Assembly (NCBI GenBank): GCA_016860565.1
Contig: BNGT01000004.1
Coordinates: 1 to 42,689, forward strand
Direction: 5' to 3'
From: Candidatus Mesenet longicola
Lineage (GTDB): Bacteria > Pseudomonadota > Alphaproteobacteria > Rickettsiales > Anaplasmataceae
DNA: 42,689 bases
A program made the position numbers and the translations under genes. Of this stretch, positions 1 to 10,812 are shown piece after piece. Below the pieces are notes generated by a model. That model saw only the letters and a program-made list of their open reading frames with translations, was not told the origin of the DNA and did no database searches. Position 1 is the first letter of the stretch, and each line of letters begins with the position of its first letter.

Positions 1-3
1 CCA

Positions 4-328
4 TTGACCTTTGAAGGATATTGCAATAAGGATGTTTTCGAGGCTTGGTTTGAGCAGTTTTTAACTCCAATTTTAAGGTCTGGCCAAACTGTAATTCTTG
101 ATAACGCTACTTTTCATAAATCTAAAAAAATAGATAATCTTGCTAAAGGAGTTGGTGCTGAAATTCTTTATCTTCCTCCATATTCTCCAGACTTTAACAA
201 AATTGAGCATCAGTGGTTTGCTATAAAGAACAGAGCTAGAAAAAATATCCCTATTTTTAAGTCTTTCCGTCAAGCTGTTGATTCTGCTTTTTTATTCTGA
301 CTATTATGAGAAGAGCTATACTATCTAA
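4..328 (+). mobile_element. IS630-family-like transposase, C-terminal fragment (5' end outside window), with a frame break near the 3' end
   Basis: ORF has DDE-type motifs VILDNATFHKS and LPPYSPDFNKIEHQWFAIK. Dropping one T from the T6 run at 288-293 restores a typical C-terminus AFYSDYYEKSYTI* ending at 328. Confidence 0.85.
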
Positions 329-1231
329 AGAGAATAGCAAAAGGCTTTTATCTCTTACTAAATACCTTACAGATCATGGTCAAAATTATTTAACACACTC
401 TGACAAATCAAGTGCTGCAAAAAAATTGATTAGTGCTTTTTTGCTTGTCCCTGTTATTATTCCTACTGGATTGACCATTTCATTATGCGCTTGCACCTAT
501 TTTTTACAAATGCAGTCAGTTCTAAGCCTGATGACTCAAAGCTATCTAAATTGATAAAAAGTTTATTAAAATTACCGATATGTATTATTGCTGCCGCAAT
601 TTTAATTCCATGTATTATATTAAACTTAGTGATTTCGTTAGTACCACTTCTCATTGTTTTAGCTATCAATAAAAATATTGCAAATGATAAGAAAAATAGT
701 GTGCTAATTGAAGTAAAGAGCGATGGTGAATATAATAAGCTTATTGAAGAAAAAGTTACAAAATTAAATGACGATGAGCACAATCCATTAGCAGAAGAAC
801 AAGAAGATAATCAAGCATTAATAAATGGGCACTCACAGACTGTACGAGTAATATCTCAAAATACAGGTAGTGAGGAAAATGTGGACCAAAGTACTGTAAT
901 AGATGGGATAAATAATAGAGATGTAAAAGATGGCAAGGCAATAGTACGAGTCGTTGGTAATGACAGCAATGTTACCATGAAAGGCATTATTACAGCAGAT
1001 ATGCATGGTCATTCGGAATCTACTGCATCAGGATTCTTTTTTGGATGTCAAATTGTTCCTTATGGTTTAGATTTTCAATTTGGTTGCAAAACACGTACTG
1101 GAGGCACTAAAGTAGAAGCAATAGAAGAGTTAATGCAAGATGGATCAGCACGGACTATGTTATCTGGTGATGGTGGGATATTAGAAGTAGAAGAGTGTAA
1201 TTCTAATCGTGCATCAATAGAAGAAGTATAA
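306..1231 (+). pseudogene. Hypothetical membrane protein split over two overlapping ORFs (306-554 and 485-1231)
   Basis: Both ORFs look coding: hydrophobic LISAFLLVPVIIPTGLTISLCACTYF in the first, LPICIIAAAILIPCIILNLVISLVPLLIVLAI in the second. They can be joined at the T6 run at 500-505. The 5' end lies in or next to the IS630 remnant. Confidence 0.5.
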
Positions 1232-1293
1232 AATTTGAACAGGCATAATACAAGGAAATAACTTTGTAAGATAAAAAAGTGTAGATTGATGCT

Positions 1294-3159
1294 TTAATCA
1301 TTTAAAGCATCTTCAATAAGAAATTGGACATTTTCGTTACCACGCCAATAATTAACGGAAATCTTGCCAAGGATAGTTACCAGGCTGTTTTGCATTAAGG
1401 CTTTTTCAAGTTCTGTTCCCACAGCACGAAAAGCCATAGCTCTAATAGTCTTATCAGTGTCCGCAATAAAACATCTTATATGATTTTCTCCTATAATTTC
1501 TGGTTTTACTATTTTTGCCCCTGAAATAATGAAACGTGGTTCTGGATTGCCGGCACCAAATGGCTCTAAGCATTGCAACTGCTTCCATAGCGTGATGTTT
1601 ATTGAGCTAACTGTTATTACTCCGTCTGCTTTTATAGTTTTATTGCCTGTAGAATTTATAAATTTACTTTGGAAAAAAGTATGCAGCTTATCGATTTTAT
1701 CTTTTTCTATTGAAAAACCACCCGCCATATGGTGGCCACCACCTTCGGTAATTAAGCCTTCAAGTTTTGCTAAAAATATAACCGCACCTATATCAATGCC
1801 AGGAATTGACCTTGCGCTTGCTTTACCTATCTCATGACTTATAGATATTACTATAGTTGGCAGATAAAATTGGTCCTTAAGTCTTCCAGCTATAATTCCT
1901 ATTATACCCATGTGCCAACTGCCAGTTACCATTATAAAATTTACCCCAGAATTTACCAGTGTCTCAGCTTGCATCAATGCTTCTTTTGTAGCTTCATTTT
2001 CTAACGTTTTCCTCTCGTCATTCAAAATTTTAAGTTTTAGAGATAAGTCATAAGCTTCATCACTGTTATCCGTTGATAAAAGATGTGCACCAAAATGCGA
2101 CTGCCCTATTCTACCACCGGCATTGATATGTGGACCTATTATAAATCCTAATTGATAAACGCTTGGACGCTCAGTAATTTCTAAGATATCAGATAATATG
2201 CGTAAACCTGTGTTTTTTCTCATAGACATTATCTTAAGGCCTTGATGGACCAAAGCTCTGTTTAGCCCTATAATTGGCATTACATCGCAAACTGTACCAA
2301 GCGCAACTAAATCCAGCAATTGCATTAAATCTGGTTCTGCTATCTTAGAAAAGAAGCCTTTATTACGTAATGTTTTGTTGAGAGCAACAATGAATAAAAA
2401 AGCCACTCCAACTGCAGCAAGATAACTGTATGGAGAATCCTCATCAATGCGATTGGGATTTATAACAGCTACAGCATCCGGTAATTTTTCAGTACCCAAA
2501 TGATGATCAATAACTATAATATCAAGCCCTGCATTTTTGGCAGCAATAATTGGCTCATGGGCAACTGTACCACAATCAACAGTAATACAAAGGTGTGTAC
2601 CATTTTTTCTTAATTTTAGCAAAGCATCGGTATTTGGACCATATCCCTCTTTAACGCGATCAGGGATGTAGATTGCAACATTTATACCTACTGTTGCTAG
2701 ATATCTTTTTATTAAAGCAGATGAAGTTGCTCCATCAACATCATAGTCACCAAATATAACAATGTTTTCATTATTATATATTGCAGTTTCAATTCTATTT
2801 ATTGCTTTATCCATATCCAGTAGGTGAAATGGATCCGGCAGAGATGATCTAAGAAATGGATGGAGGAAATCATTGGCAGTATCTAGTGTTACACCACGTG
2901 CAGCCATAACTCTAGCTAGGATTTCAGGTAGGTTGAACTTCTGCATCAGCGCTGTGGTATCACGTGTGCTTACCTCATGCACTTCCCACAATGCATTTTT
3001 TACGCTGCGTTTTTGCTTTATACCTAAGTTTGATAACACGTTTATATATAAATATTCATTTTGTATTAGACGTTTTAAATGGTCAATTTTTTTATGAGAA
3101 AGTACAAAGATTTCTACCAAAACTGCTATAAATTTGAAAAAGAGTGTTTTATTTATCAA
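1294..3159 (-). CDS. recJ: Single-stranded-DNA-specific exonuclease RecJ (start codon uncertain)
   Basis: DHH motifs IVIFGDYDVDGATSSAL and DIIVIDHHLG, DHHA1 GGGHHMAGGFSI, C-terminal OB-like LEPFGAGNPEPRF. Confidence 0.95.
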   Translation of the reverse strand: MINKTLFFKFIAVLVEIFVLSHKKIDHLKRLIQNEYLYINVLSNLGIKQKRSVKNALWEVHEVSTRDTTALMQKFNLPEILARVMAARGVTLDTANDFLHPFLRSSLPDPFHLLDMDKAINRIETAIYNNENIVIFGDYDVDGATSSALIKRYLATVGINVAIYIPDRVKEGYGPNTDALLKLRKNGTHLCITVDCGTVAHEPIIAAKNAGLDIIVIDHHLGTEKLPDAVAVINPNRIDEDSPYSYLAAVGVAFLFIVALNKTLRNKGFFSKIAEPDLMQLLDLVALGTVCDVMPIIGLNRALVHQGLKIMSMRKNTGLRILSDILEITERPSVYQLGFIIGPHINAGGRIGQSHFGAHLLSTDNSDEAYDLSLKLKILNDERKTLENEATKEALMQAETLVNSGVNFIMVTGSWHMGIIGIIAGRLKDQFYLPTIVISISHEIGKASARSIPGIDIGAVIFLAKLEGLITEGGGHHMAGGFSIEKDKIDKLHTFFQSKFINSTGNKTIKADGVITVSSINITLWKQLQCLEPFGAGNPEPRFIISGAKIVKPEIIGENHIRCFIADTDKTIRAMAFRAVGTELEKALMQNSLVTILGKISVNYWRGNENVQFLIEDALND

Positions 3160-3209
3160 AATTTGGCTTATTATAAATAACTTACTCAGATGTAAGTTTT
3201 TTGTTATTT

Positions 3210-4640
3210 ATGAATACTATTGAGGGAAAAGATTGTAAATGGGAGATGGTTATTGGGCTTGAAGTACATGCTCAAGTCTCTTCAAATGCTAAATTATTTT
3301 CCAGCTCATCAACTGAATTTGGGGCAGGACCTAACTCTCAAGTAACATTAGTAGATGCTGCAATGCCAGGAACTATGCCAGTGCTTAATTATTACTGCAT
3401 AGAACAGGCTATTCGTAGTGGTCTTGCTTTATCTGGAGAAATAAATTTAAAATCTTTTTTTGATAGGAAAAACTATTTTTATCCTGATCTGCCGCAAGGG
3501 TATCAGATAACTCAATTTTATGAGCCAATAGTTAAAAATGGTAAAATATTTTTAACTGAAAGTAATAAAGAGATTAGAATTGCAAGGATTCACTTAGAGC
3601 AAGATGCGGGAAAAAGCATTCATGAAGATAAAACATATATAGATTTAAACCGTGCCGGTGTTGCACTTATGGAAATAGTCTCTGAGCCAGATATTAGATC
3701 TCCTAAAGAAGCTGCGGAGTATATAAAAAAATTAAGATTGATTTTGCGTTACGCTGGCACCTGTGATGGTGATATGGAAAAAGGGTCGCTACGCTGTGAT
3801 GCAAATGTTTCCGTTCGCCCCATAGGTAGCGAGGAATTTGGTACACGTTGTGAAATAAAGAACCTAAACTCAATACGTTATGTTATGCAAGCAATTGAAT
3901 ATGAAGCATACAGACAAATTAAAGTTCTAGAGAGTGGAGGAAATGTAAATCAAGATACTATGCTATTTGATACTAGCTTAGGTGAAACAAAAGTCATGCG
4001 TAGTAAGGAAAATGCTCTTGATTATCGCTATTTTCCTGAGCCTGATTTACTACCGGTTACAATTACTCAAAAGACTATTGATTCTATCATGCTGACCTTA
4101 CCTGAATTTCCCGATGATAAGAAAAAACGTTACATTGAAGAGTTAGGTATTAGTAAATATGATGCGGAAGTGATTACCTCTGATAAAGAGGTAGCAGATT
4201 ATTTTGAAGAATTAATAAAGAAACACAATCCTAAAACTGCTGTAACTTGGCTTACAGTTGAGCTGTTTGGTCGCCTTAACAAATCTGGACTTAGCATAAT
4301 GCAGTCTCCAGTTAAAGCATCTGATCTTTCTGATCTTTTAGATTTTGTTATCGATAATACCATTTCAAGTAAAATTGCTAAGCATGTGTTTGATCTTATG
4401 TTTGAATCTGGTAAGTCCGCAGCTTCAATCATCGAAGAACAAGGCTTAAAACAAATTGCAGATGAAGATGTCATAACATCAATCGTTAGCAGTATACTAA
4501 AATCTCATAAAGATAAAGTGCTAGAATATAAAAACGGTAAGGAAAGGCTGTTTGGCTTTTTTGTTGGTGAGATTATGAAAGAGACAAAAGGCAAAGCAAA
4601 TCCAGAACTTGTTAATTTAATACTTAGGAAAAAATTATAA
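3210..4640 (+). CDS. gatB: Aspartyl/glutamyl-tRNA amidotransferase subunit B
   Basis: [52 protein letters not shown] at 3210 preferred over the TTG at 3201. Confidence 0.97.
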   Translation: MNTIEGKDCKWEMVIGLEVHAQVSSNAKLFSSSSTEFGAGPNSQVTLVDAAMPGTMPVLNYYCIEQAIRSGLALSGEINLKSFFDRKNYFYPDLPQGYQITQFYEPIVKNGKIFLTESNKEIRIARIHLEQDAGKSIHEDKTYIDLNRAGVALMEIVSEPDIRSPKEAAEYIKKLRLILRYAGTCDGDMEKGSLRCDANVSVRPIGSEEFGTRCEIKNLNSIRYVMQAIEYEAYRQIKVLESGGNVNQDTMLFDTSLGETKVMRSKENALDYRYFPEPDLLPVTITQKTIDSIMLTLPEFPDDKKKRYIEELGISKYDAEVITSDKEVADYFEELIKKHNPKTAVTWLTVELFGRLNKSGLSIMQSPVKASDLSDLLDFVIDNTISSKIAKHVFDLMFESGKSAASIIEEQGLKQIADEDVITSIVSSILKSHKDKVLEYKNGKERLFGFFVGEIMKETKGKANPELVNLILRKKL

Positions 4641-4739
4641 TCTTAGTATAAAATCAATAGAAAAGTACAACGACGCCTGCTATATAATAAGCTATAGTAA
4701 TTCTGACTGCTACAAAAATTGCTTAAAGAGATGATAAAA

Positions 4740-5003
4740 GCCACCTTTGCTTCACTCTAAAGCTTCTTGAGCTTTTTTGTATCCAGCCGAGCAGGCATGA
4801 GCACGGATAATTGTATCATCGATTATTTCCAAATCTGGTTCTTGTTGTGTATATTAGAGCAACTTCTCCCAAATTTCTTTTTCGCACCATCTTTTGAATT
4901 TTTGTGTATGCTACTGTAATTGCCGTATATTTTTGGTGCCATTGATCACCACTTCGAGCCATGTACCAAACCGCTCCCACAAACATTCTTTTCATTTTAT
5001 TAT
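4740..5003 (-). pseudogene. Decayed IS5-family-like transposase relic
   Basis: Minus-strand translation gives KRMFVGAVWYMARSGDQWHQKY...QKMVRKRNLGEVAL...(stop)YNYPCSCLLGYKKAQEALE, resembling the N-terminal/central part of IS5 transposases (RxGxxW, RAHACxAGYKK), with stops and shifts. Confidence 0.6.
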
Positions 5004-5061
5004 TAATTTGTTAATAATTATTAATTATAATTAAGAAATTAACTATTATAGAGGTATCATT

Positions 5062-6291
5062 ATGGAAAAGATAATTTCAAACCAATGTGGCGAGCAGAAC
5101 AGTGTTTATGTTACATTAGGTGATATTTTAGGAAAAGCTGTTCATTATAACAATGATGGAAAGTTTGAATATATTCAAGACACTAGTGGAGATAGATATA
5201 CAAGCTTACGGGGCATGAAAATGGACTTGAATCTAAAGTTAATCGATCCAACTAACCGAGACAATATTATATCAGGAGATACGGAGAAAAGCGTAGAAGT
5301 AAAAGTAGCTCCAGAAGTTAGTAGCTGTGTAATTCTAAATCAGGAAGGCATATCTATTGATACTACGAGACATAAGTGTAGTATTCAAAAGCTTTTAGGT
5401 ACAGATGATACAGTTAAAATCAATTTAAAAGGTGACATAAAGTTGAACCAAGAATTTGCAGAGTTAGGAGGTACTATTAATTTTAGTGATCAAAATTACA
5501 AATGGATAGATTTAGGATTAAATGAATATGAGTTGAGCCAACATAAAATCAAAGTAACTGATGATTGTGGATGCAAGCCAGACACAGAAGCTTTCAAGGA
5601 ACTTAGAAACGACATAACTGTTAAATCAGCACAATCAGAACAAAAGGTTGGTAGTGTAAATTTGGCATCTTGGTGCTTTAAAGGTGAGAAATTGTATTAC
5701 GATTTGCGTGGTGATGATAGAGGGCTTCTTCCAGTAGGAGATAATATTTATTTGAAAGTATTAATCTGTGATGAACAAAAACCATATTATAAATTAGCTC
5801 TTTGTGATAAAAACGGTAACATAGCACAAGAAGCAAAGAAAAGCGAGTCTATTATAAGTAAGTGTAATATAATTAGTGAACAAGGGTTTCAATTAAGGGA
5901 TTATGTAAGAGACGATGATCTTCCATCATTTATTATAAAACCATCTACATCTAAAGAGTTTGGAGAGTTCATTGGCAATAAATCAAGGGCAGAAGTATAT
6001 GAATACGACCCAAATTCTCATAATGTTGGAGATAAAGTAGGAAAATTAAATGCCACAGATATCAGGGTATCAGGTAAAACATTTACTATTGACAATCATT
6101 TACTTAATGATAATAGTCCTAAAGCTTTTCATATTAATGGTAATGTAACAGTCAGTGAATTGGAAGATCATTCATATCATATAGATAAGCCTTTTACTGA
6201 TGATGCCAAAACAACAAAACTTCTGTTAGACGACCTACTTTGCTTATTTGATCAAAGCTCATTACAAGACGGTATACAAATTATTGGTTAA
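5062..6291 (+). CDS. Hypothetical protein (409 aa)
   Basis: Long ORF; upstream GAGGTATCATTATG supplies a possible RBS; no recognised domain. Confidence 0.7.
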   Translation: MEKIISNQCGEQNSVYVTLGDILGKAVHYNNDGKFEYIQDTSGDRYTSLRGMKMDLNLKLIDPTNRDNIISGDTEKSVEVKVAPEVSSCVILNQEGISIDTTRHKCSIQKLLGTDDTVKINLKGDIKLNQEFAELGGTINFSDQNYKWIDLGLNEYELSQHKIKVTDDCGCKPDTEAFKELRNDITVKSAQSEQKVGSVNLASWCFKGEKLYYDLRGDDRGLLPVGDNIYLKVLICDEQKPYYKLALCDKNGNIAQEAKKSESIISKCNIISEQGFQLRDYVRDDDLPSFIIKPSTSKEFGEFIGNKSRAEVYEYDPNSHNVGDKVGKLNATDIRVSGKTFTIDNHLLNDNSPKAFHINGNVTVSELEDHSYHIDKPFTDDAKTTKLLLDDLLCLFDQSSLQDGIQIIG

Positions 6292-6315
6292 AAAAACTTA
6301 TTTCTTATAACTACT

Positions 6316-6349
6316 ACCGATATAGCAACTGCTTATATGCTATATCGGT
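6316..6349 (+). terminator. Stem-loop just downstream of the 5062-6291 ORF
   Basis: Perfect 12-bp inverted repeat ACCGATATAGCA / TGCTATATCGGT, 10-nt loop; no strong T-run directly after it. Confidence 0.5.
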
Positions 6350-6428
6350 GTAGTGAATAAAATTTACTTATATTTTTATTATTCAATATATTTTTTTGTA
6401 TTAGTAAGATGAAATTCTAATAAATTTT

Positions 6429-6878
6429 TCATTTGCGTTTACCTTCTTTCAGTTTAAGGAAAAATAAATTACCATTTTCATCTTTGCCAGAAAAAATTTT
6501 GACCTCTTGATTACTATTATTTAAATCAAAGTAAAGATCTACATGCGTAGATAGCACATAGCCTGGCTTTGCTTCACCACCTGAACCAAAGGCTTCTTTT
6601 ATATTTAAATTAAAATGGCTTTTTTCTAATGAATGCATATCCAAATAACATTTAGGTGGATATGAAGTTGCACAAATGCCAGAGATATTGTTTAATTCAC
6701 CACTTATTTCTTCATATTTTGCTATTTTCTGATAGGGCCATATCTTACCATCTTGACCAAAGTGTAATCTATTTTCTAAATCAACTTTCATATCACCATG
6801 ATAATGAAAGCTTTCATGATCTTTATTATCGATATAATAACTTTCAACTTCAAAACATGGAAAGTAATGGAGATCCAT
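6429..6878 (-). CDS. Hypothetical protein (149 aa)
   Basis: ORF convergent with the preceding gene; no recognised domain. Confidence 0.6.
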   Translation of the reverse strand: MDLHYFPCFEVESYYIDNKDHESFHYHGDMKVDLENRLHFGQDGKIWPYQKIAKYEEISGELNNISGICATSYPPKCYLDMHSLEKSHFNLNIKEAFGSGGEAKPGYVLSTHVDLYFDLNNSNQEVKIFSGKDENGNLFFLKLKEGKRK

Positions 6879-6986
6879 AGAAGTATCTATAAATTACACT
6901 ATTGTTTATTATAATTATGCAGTAAAAAAAGTAAAATAATTTTAATTAAAAGTTAAAAATTTAATTTACTCAAGACAAAATTCAGA

Positions 6987-8183
6987 TTAAACACGAAATC
7001 TCAGAGAATTAATTCTGATAAACCCTTCTGCATCACTTTGGTTGTAATTTTCATCATCAAAACTTGCAAGTGTTTGTGAATAAATGCTATTGTCTGATTT
7101 CCTGCTAACAATTGTTACTGACCCTTTATATAGTTTAGCACGTACAATGCCGTTTACGCTCTCTTGTGATTTATCAATCAGTGCTTGCAGCATCTCACGT
7201 TCATGCGTCCACCAATAACCATTATAAATAAGTGCAGCATATTTAGGCATTATCTCATCTTTTAAATGTGATGCTGCTTTTTCTAGAGTAATACTTTCTA
7301 TAGCACGGTGAGCATGAAATAAAATAGTACCTCCAGGAGTTTCATATACACCACGAGACTTAATACCAATATAGCGATTTTCAACTATATCTACCAAACC
7401 AATACCATGCCTGCCGCCAATTTCGTTTAATTTTCTTAAGAGGTTTGCTGGTGATAGTTTAGTACCATCTACTGAGACTGGATCACCTTTGGCAAAGGTT
7501 ATTTCTACATATTCAGGATTATCTTGAGCTTGCTCTGGTAGAGTAATGCGTTGTAACATTGAATAGTCAGATTCAATACCAGGATCCTCTAAAACCTTAC
7601 CTTCAAATGAATTATGTAATAAATTTGAATCTATTGAATAAGGTGGTTCACCGGTTTTATCTTGTGGCACACTTATGTTGTGTACCTTAGCATATTCTAT
7701 TAACTTATTACGTGAAGTTAAATCCCACTCCCGCCACGGCGATATCACCTTAATTTTAGGATTAAGGCTGTAATAACCAAACTCGAACCTTACTTGATCA
7801 TTACCTTTACCCGTTGCTCCATGAGCTACTGCATCTGCACCTACAAGTTTTGCTATCTCAATTTGACGTTTAGCGATCAGTGGACGCGCTATTGCTGTCC
7901 CTAATAAGTAATAACCTTCATATAAAGCATTAGCACGAAACATAGGAAAAACAAAATCTTGAACAAATTCCTCTGTTAAATCTTCTGTGTATATGTTCTT
8001 ATCTTTTATTCCTAATGCTGATGCCTTCTCTCTTATTAATGCAAGATCATCATCTTGACCCAAATCAGCAGTAAAAGTTACAACTTCACAGTTATATTTG
8101 TCTTGCAGCCACTTTAAGATCACTGATGTATCAAGCCCACCAGAATATGCAAGTACTACTTTTCTTACTTTTTGATTATTCAT
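6987..8183 (-). CDS. argG: Argininosuccinate synthase
   Basis: [45 protein letters not shown]. Confidence 0.97.
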   Translation of the reverse strand: MNNQKVRKVVLAYSGGLDTSVILKWLQDKYNCEVVTFTADLGQDDDLALIREKASALGIKDKNIYTEDLTEEFVQDFVFPMFRANALYEGYYLLGTAIARPLIAKRQIEIAKLVGADAVAHGATGKGNDQVRFEFGYYSLNPKIKVISPWREWDLTSRNKLIEYAKVHNISVPQDKTGEPPYSIDSNLLHNSFEGKVLEDPGIESDYSMLQRITLPEQAQDNPEYVEITFAKGDPVSVDGTKLSPANLLRKLNEIGGRHGIGLVDIVENRYIGIKSRGVYETPGGTILFHAHRAIESITLEKAASHLKDEIMPKYAALIYNGYWWTHEREMLQALIDKSQESVNGIVRAKLYKGSVTIVSRKSDNSIYSQTLASFDDENYNQSDAEGFIRINSLRFRV

Positions 8184-8259
8184 TACTAATCTTAAGCTTA
8201 TTTATTAGCTAGTTTAGCCTCAAAATGTAGAAAATAAATCTTTATTTTATGATATTAAA

Positions 8260-8796
8260 TTAGAGACTTGTTTCCAGAAATTCTAGAAATTCTAAACAGT
8301 TAATTGGTTTTGACTTTGATAATATTGACACTACAGCATGTGAAGATGAAACATCAAAGTTAGTACTGCTACGCTGAGATGAAATATTAGAGCTAATATT
8401 GCATGGGGATAAAGAGCTTGAGCTAACACCACGTGAACTTGGCGCTACTGCTATACTAGGAATAAGAGGGGGAGAAGAGATAGAAGAAACTGAAGAACTA
8501 TAAACGTCATAGTTGCCACAGAGCCTATAACCTATACTTATTGCTGAAATGGAACTAACTGTTGCTATTATTGATGCCACAACCGAAAATGATGATAGCG
8601 CTTTTGCACTACATTCTCCCTCTGGTACAAAATCGAAAAAATATATACCGCCGGCAGCAACAGCACTAGATAAAGCACAAGTAAATGAACAAGCTGCTAT
8701 TGTGGCAAATATTCTTGCTATTCTGCCTGTACAAGTACTAGATGGACCCAAATAACTATCAACAACACAACTTTCACTGCTTCTACTGTTTGTCAT
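8260..8796 (-). CDS. Hypothetical serine-rich protein with two hydrophobic segments
   Basis: ORF with hydrophobic stretches IFATIAACSFTCALSSAVAAGGIYF and SFSVVASIIATVSSISAISIGY, then a Ser-rich tail. Confidence 0.6.
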   Translation of the reverse strand: MTNSRSSESCVVDSYLGPSSTCTGRIARIFATIAACSFTCALSSAVAAGGIYFFDFVPEGECSAKALSSFSVVASIIATVSSISAISIGYRLCGNYDVYSSSVSSISSPPLIPSIAVAPSSRGVSSSSLSPCNISSNISSQRSSTNFDVSSSHAVVSILSKSKPINCLEFLEFLETSL

Positions 8797-8962
8797 ACTT
8801 TCTCAAAAAAATTGATTATGCCTCTTTTACAATAAAACATTAAGCAGTCAATAAATATTTTTATTTGATTTTTTATTATAAAATTTAAAATGGATTAAAA
8901 ATAATGAAGAAATTTATATCTTTCTATCATATTCTATACTTGTTAAATACAGGTTTTTAAAT

Positions 8963-10207
8963 ATGCAAATAAGTCAAAACTGGATAGCTAGTAAAGAAGC
9001 GAGGTTGATAATAGAAGCCATTGAAAAATCTGGTGGAGAAATACGATTTGTTGGTGGTTGTGTTCGAGATAACGTCTTGGAAAGAGAGGTACATGATATC
9101 GATTTAGCTACTAATTTGCTTCCAGAGGAAGTAATAGCTGCCTTGGAGGCTAGTAATATTACGGTTATTCCTACAGGATTAAAACATGGTACTGTAACAG
9201 CAGTTTTAAACCAACAACCGTTTGAGATTACAACTCTCAGACATGATATAAGGTGCGATGGTAGGCATGCTGAGATTGAGTTTACCAACAGTTGGCAAGC
9301 AGATGCTTCAAGACGCGATTTTACATTCAATGCTCTATACGCTGATAAATATGGCAATATATATGATTACTTTGATGGCTTAGAAGATTTAAGACAAAGA
9401 AAACTTAGTTTTATCGGCAGTCCCGAAGCTAGAATAAAAGAAGATTATTTGCGAATATTGAGAGCATTTCGTTTTCATGCAAATATATGCATAGGTAAAA
9501 TTAGTGATGAAATACTTAGCGCATGTAGTAAGCATGCAGAGATGATATCTAGTTTATCTGGCGAAAGAATAAGAGATGAAATGTTAAAACTGTTATCATG
9601 TAGTGACTACTTGGTACCCACTTTAGTAAGTATGCAAAAGTGTGATGTTCTGCAGAAAATTATTCCAGATAAAGTCTCATGTAACGTCTTATCACATAAG
9701 ATTTTAAGTGAAGTTGATTCTATAGTTAAGTTAGCACTACTCCTGCGTACAACTGTAGCTGATAGAAAAAGTATAGGTGAATATATGAGTAGCTTTCTAC
9801 GTTTATCAAAAAAACAAAAGAAAAAATTAATGTTCATACTTAAAAATAACATATCAACTGATTTATCAGAAAAAGAGCAAAAAAGATACATATGCTTATT
9901 TGGTTTAGAATTGTATAAGGATATAATAAAAATTTGCTGCATAGAGGCAGAAAAAAATGTGGGTGAAATACAGAAATATATGTTATTTGCTGATTCATGC
10001 TTAATTCCAGATTTTCCTATATCAGGTTCTGATCTACAGAATATAGGATATAGACAAGGAAAATATTTGGGTGAAAGTTTAAAAATGGTTAGAAATTACT
10101 GGGAAGCGAGCTCCTATGCTCTTACAAAAGATGAGCTGCTTTCGTATGCTAAGAGTTTGCTCAGTAAAAAAATAGAAAAGATAGAATATATAGCTAAAAA
10201 GGTATAA
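8963..10207 (+). CDS. CCA tRNA nucleotidyltransferase / poly(A) polymerase family
   Basis: IRFVGGCVRDNVLEREVHDIDLATNLLPEEV, SRRDFTFNALYAD, RIKEDYLRILRAFRFHA. Confidence 0.93.
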   Translation: MQISQNWIASKEARLIIEAIEKSGGEIRFVGGCVRDNVLEREVHDIDLATNLLPEEVIAALEASNITVIPTGLKHGTVTAVLNQQPFEITTLRHDIRCDGRHAEIEFTNSWQADASRRDFTFNALYADKYGNIYDYFDGLEDLRQRKLSFIGSPEARIKEDYLRILRAFRFHANICIGKISDEILSACSKHAEMISSLSGERIRDEMLKLLSCSDYLVPTLVSMQKCDVLQKIIPDKVSCNVLSHKILSEVDSIVKLALLLRTTVADRKSIGEYMSSFLRLSKKQKKKLMFILKNNISTDLSEKEQKRYICLFGLELYKDIIKICCIEAEKNVGEIQKYMLFADSCLIPDFPISGSDLQNIGYRQGKYLGESLKMVRNYWEASSYALTKDELLSYAKSLLSKKIEKIEYIAKKV

Positions 10208-10248
10208 ATTTTCCAAGAATTTATGAATAATTTGAGTATATAGTCTCA

Positions 10249-10278
10249 AAAGGGGAGTTTAAATAATATAAGCTCCCC
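10249..10278. repeat. Stem-loop downstream of the nucleotidyltransferase gene (possible terminator)
   Basis: GGGGAGTTTA ... TAAGCTCCCC, about 10 bp with one G-T pair, 7-nt loop. Confidence 0.4.
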
Positions 10279-10589
10279 TGCGAAGGTATATTAGTAACGA
10301 AAGGCTAAAGCAAAAAACCATGTTGACAATACCAGAAATAATATTAAGCTTCATTTTTCTGGAAATTACGGTAAACATAATTTCAAACATCTTTGAATCT
10401 GTAAAATTTCCACTATCTTATCGAACTTTTAGCCCTTGCTAAATTTCTTATCTTCCAACTCTTTTACTATTTTATATTTTTTTAAAACCATAGCCTATCC
10501 CTTTTTTGATTTTAGATTGGTTACGAAAATTATTTTAACTAAAGGTATATAGCAGCAAGAATGATAAATAGCCAATTTTATCATAACAA

Positions 10590-10740
10590 GCTGCAAAAGT
10601 GCCTTTGCCTATCTTATAAACCTTTTATTCGACCATTTTCCATATTCAGTAGGCAAAATCAGTTCTTTCTATTCACATTACTGTTGCCATGAATTTTCTA
10701 TTTTTAAAAGAAATATTATTCCATTATCATTTTTATTGTT
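10590..10740 (-). pseudogene. Highly decayed IS5-family-like transposase relic
   Basis: Minus-strand frames contain NRKFMATVM(stop)IERT and, in another frame, LPTEYGKWSNKRFIR(stop)AKA, recalling 'NRKFxNAVxWIxRTGxPWRDLPxEYGxW' of IS5-type transposases. Confidence 0.5.
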
Positions 10741-10812
10741 GATACCATCTAATCTTAACTATTTATATTTTTTCAACAGCCCGCCCTGTCTAGTATATAC
10801 AATTAGTTAAAA

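Noticed and set aside
1529-1837. Plus-strand ORF inside recJ
   Set aside because: Antisense to a strongly conserved RecJ region; no independent coding evidence.
8549-8755. Plus-strand 68-aa ORF
   Set aside because: Antisense to the 8260-8796 ORF, no RBS or domain support.
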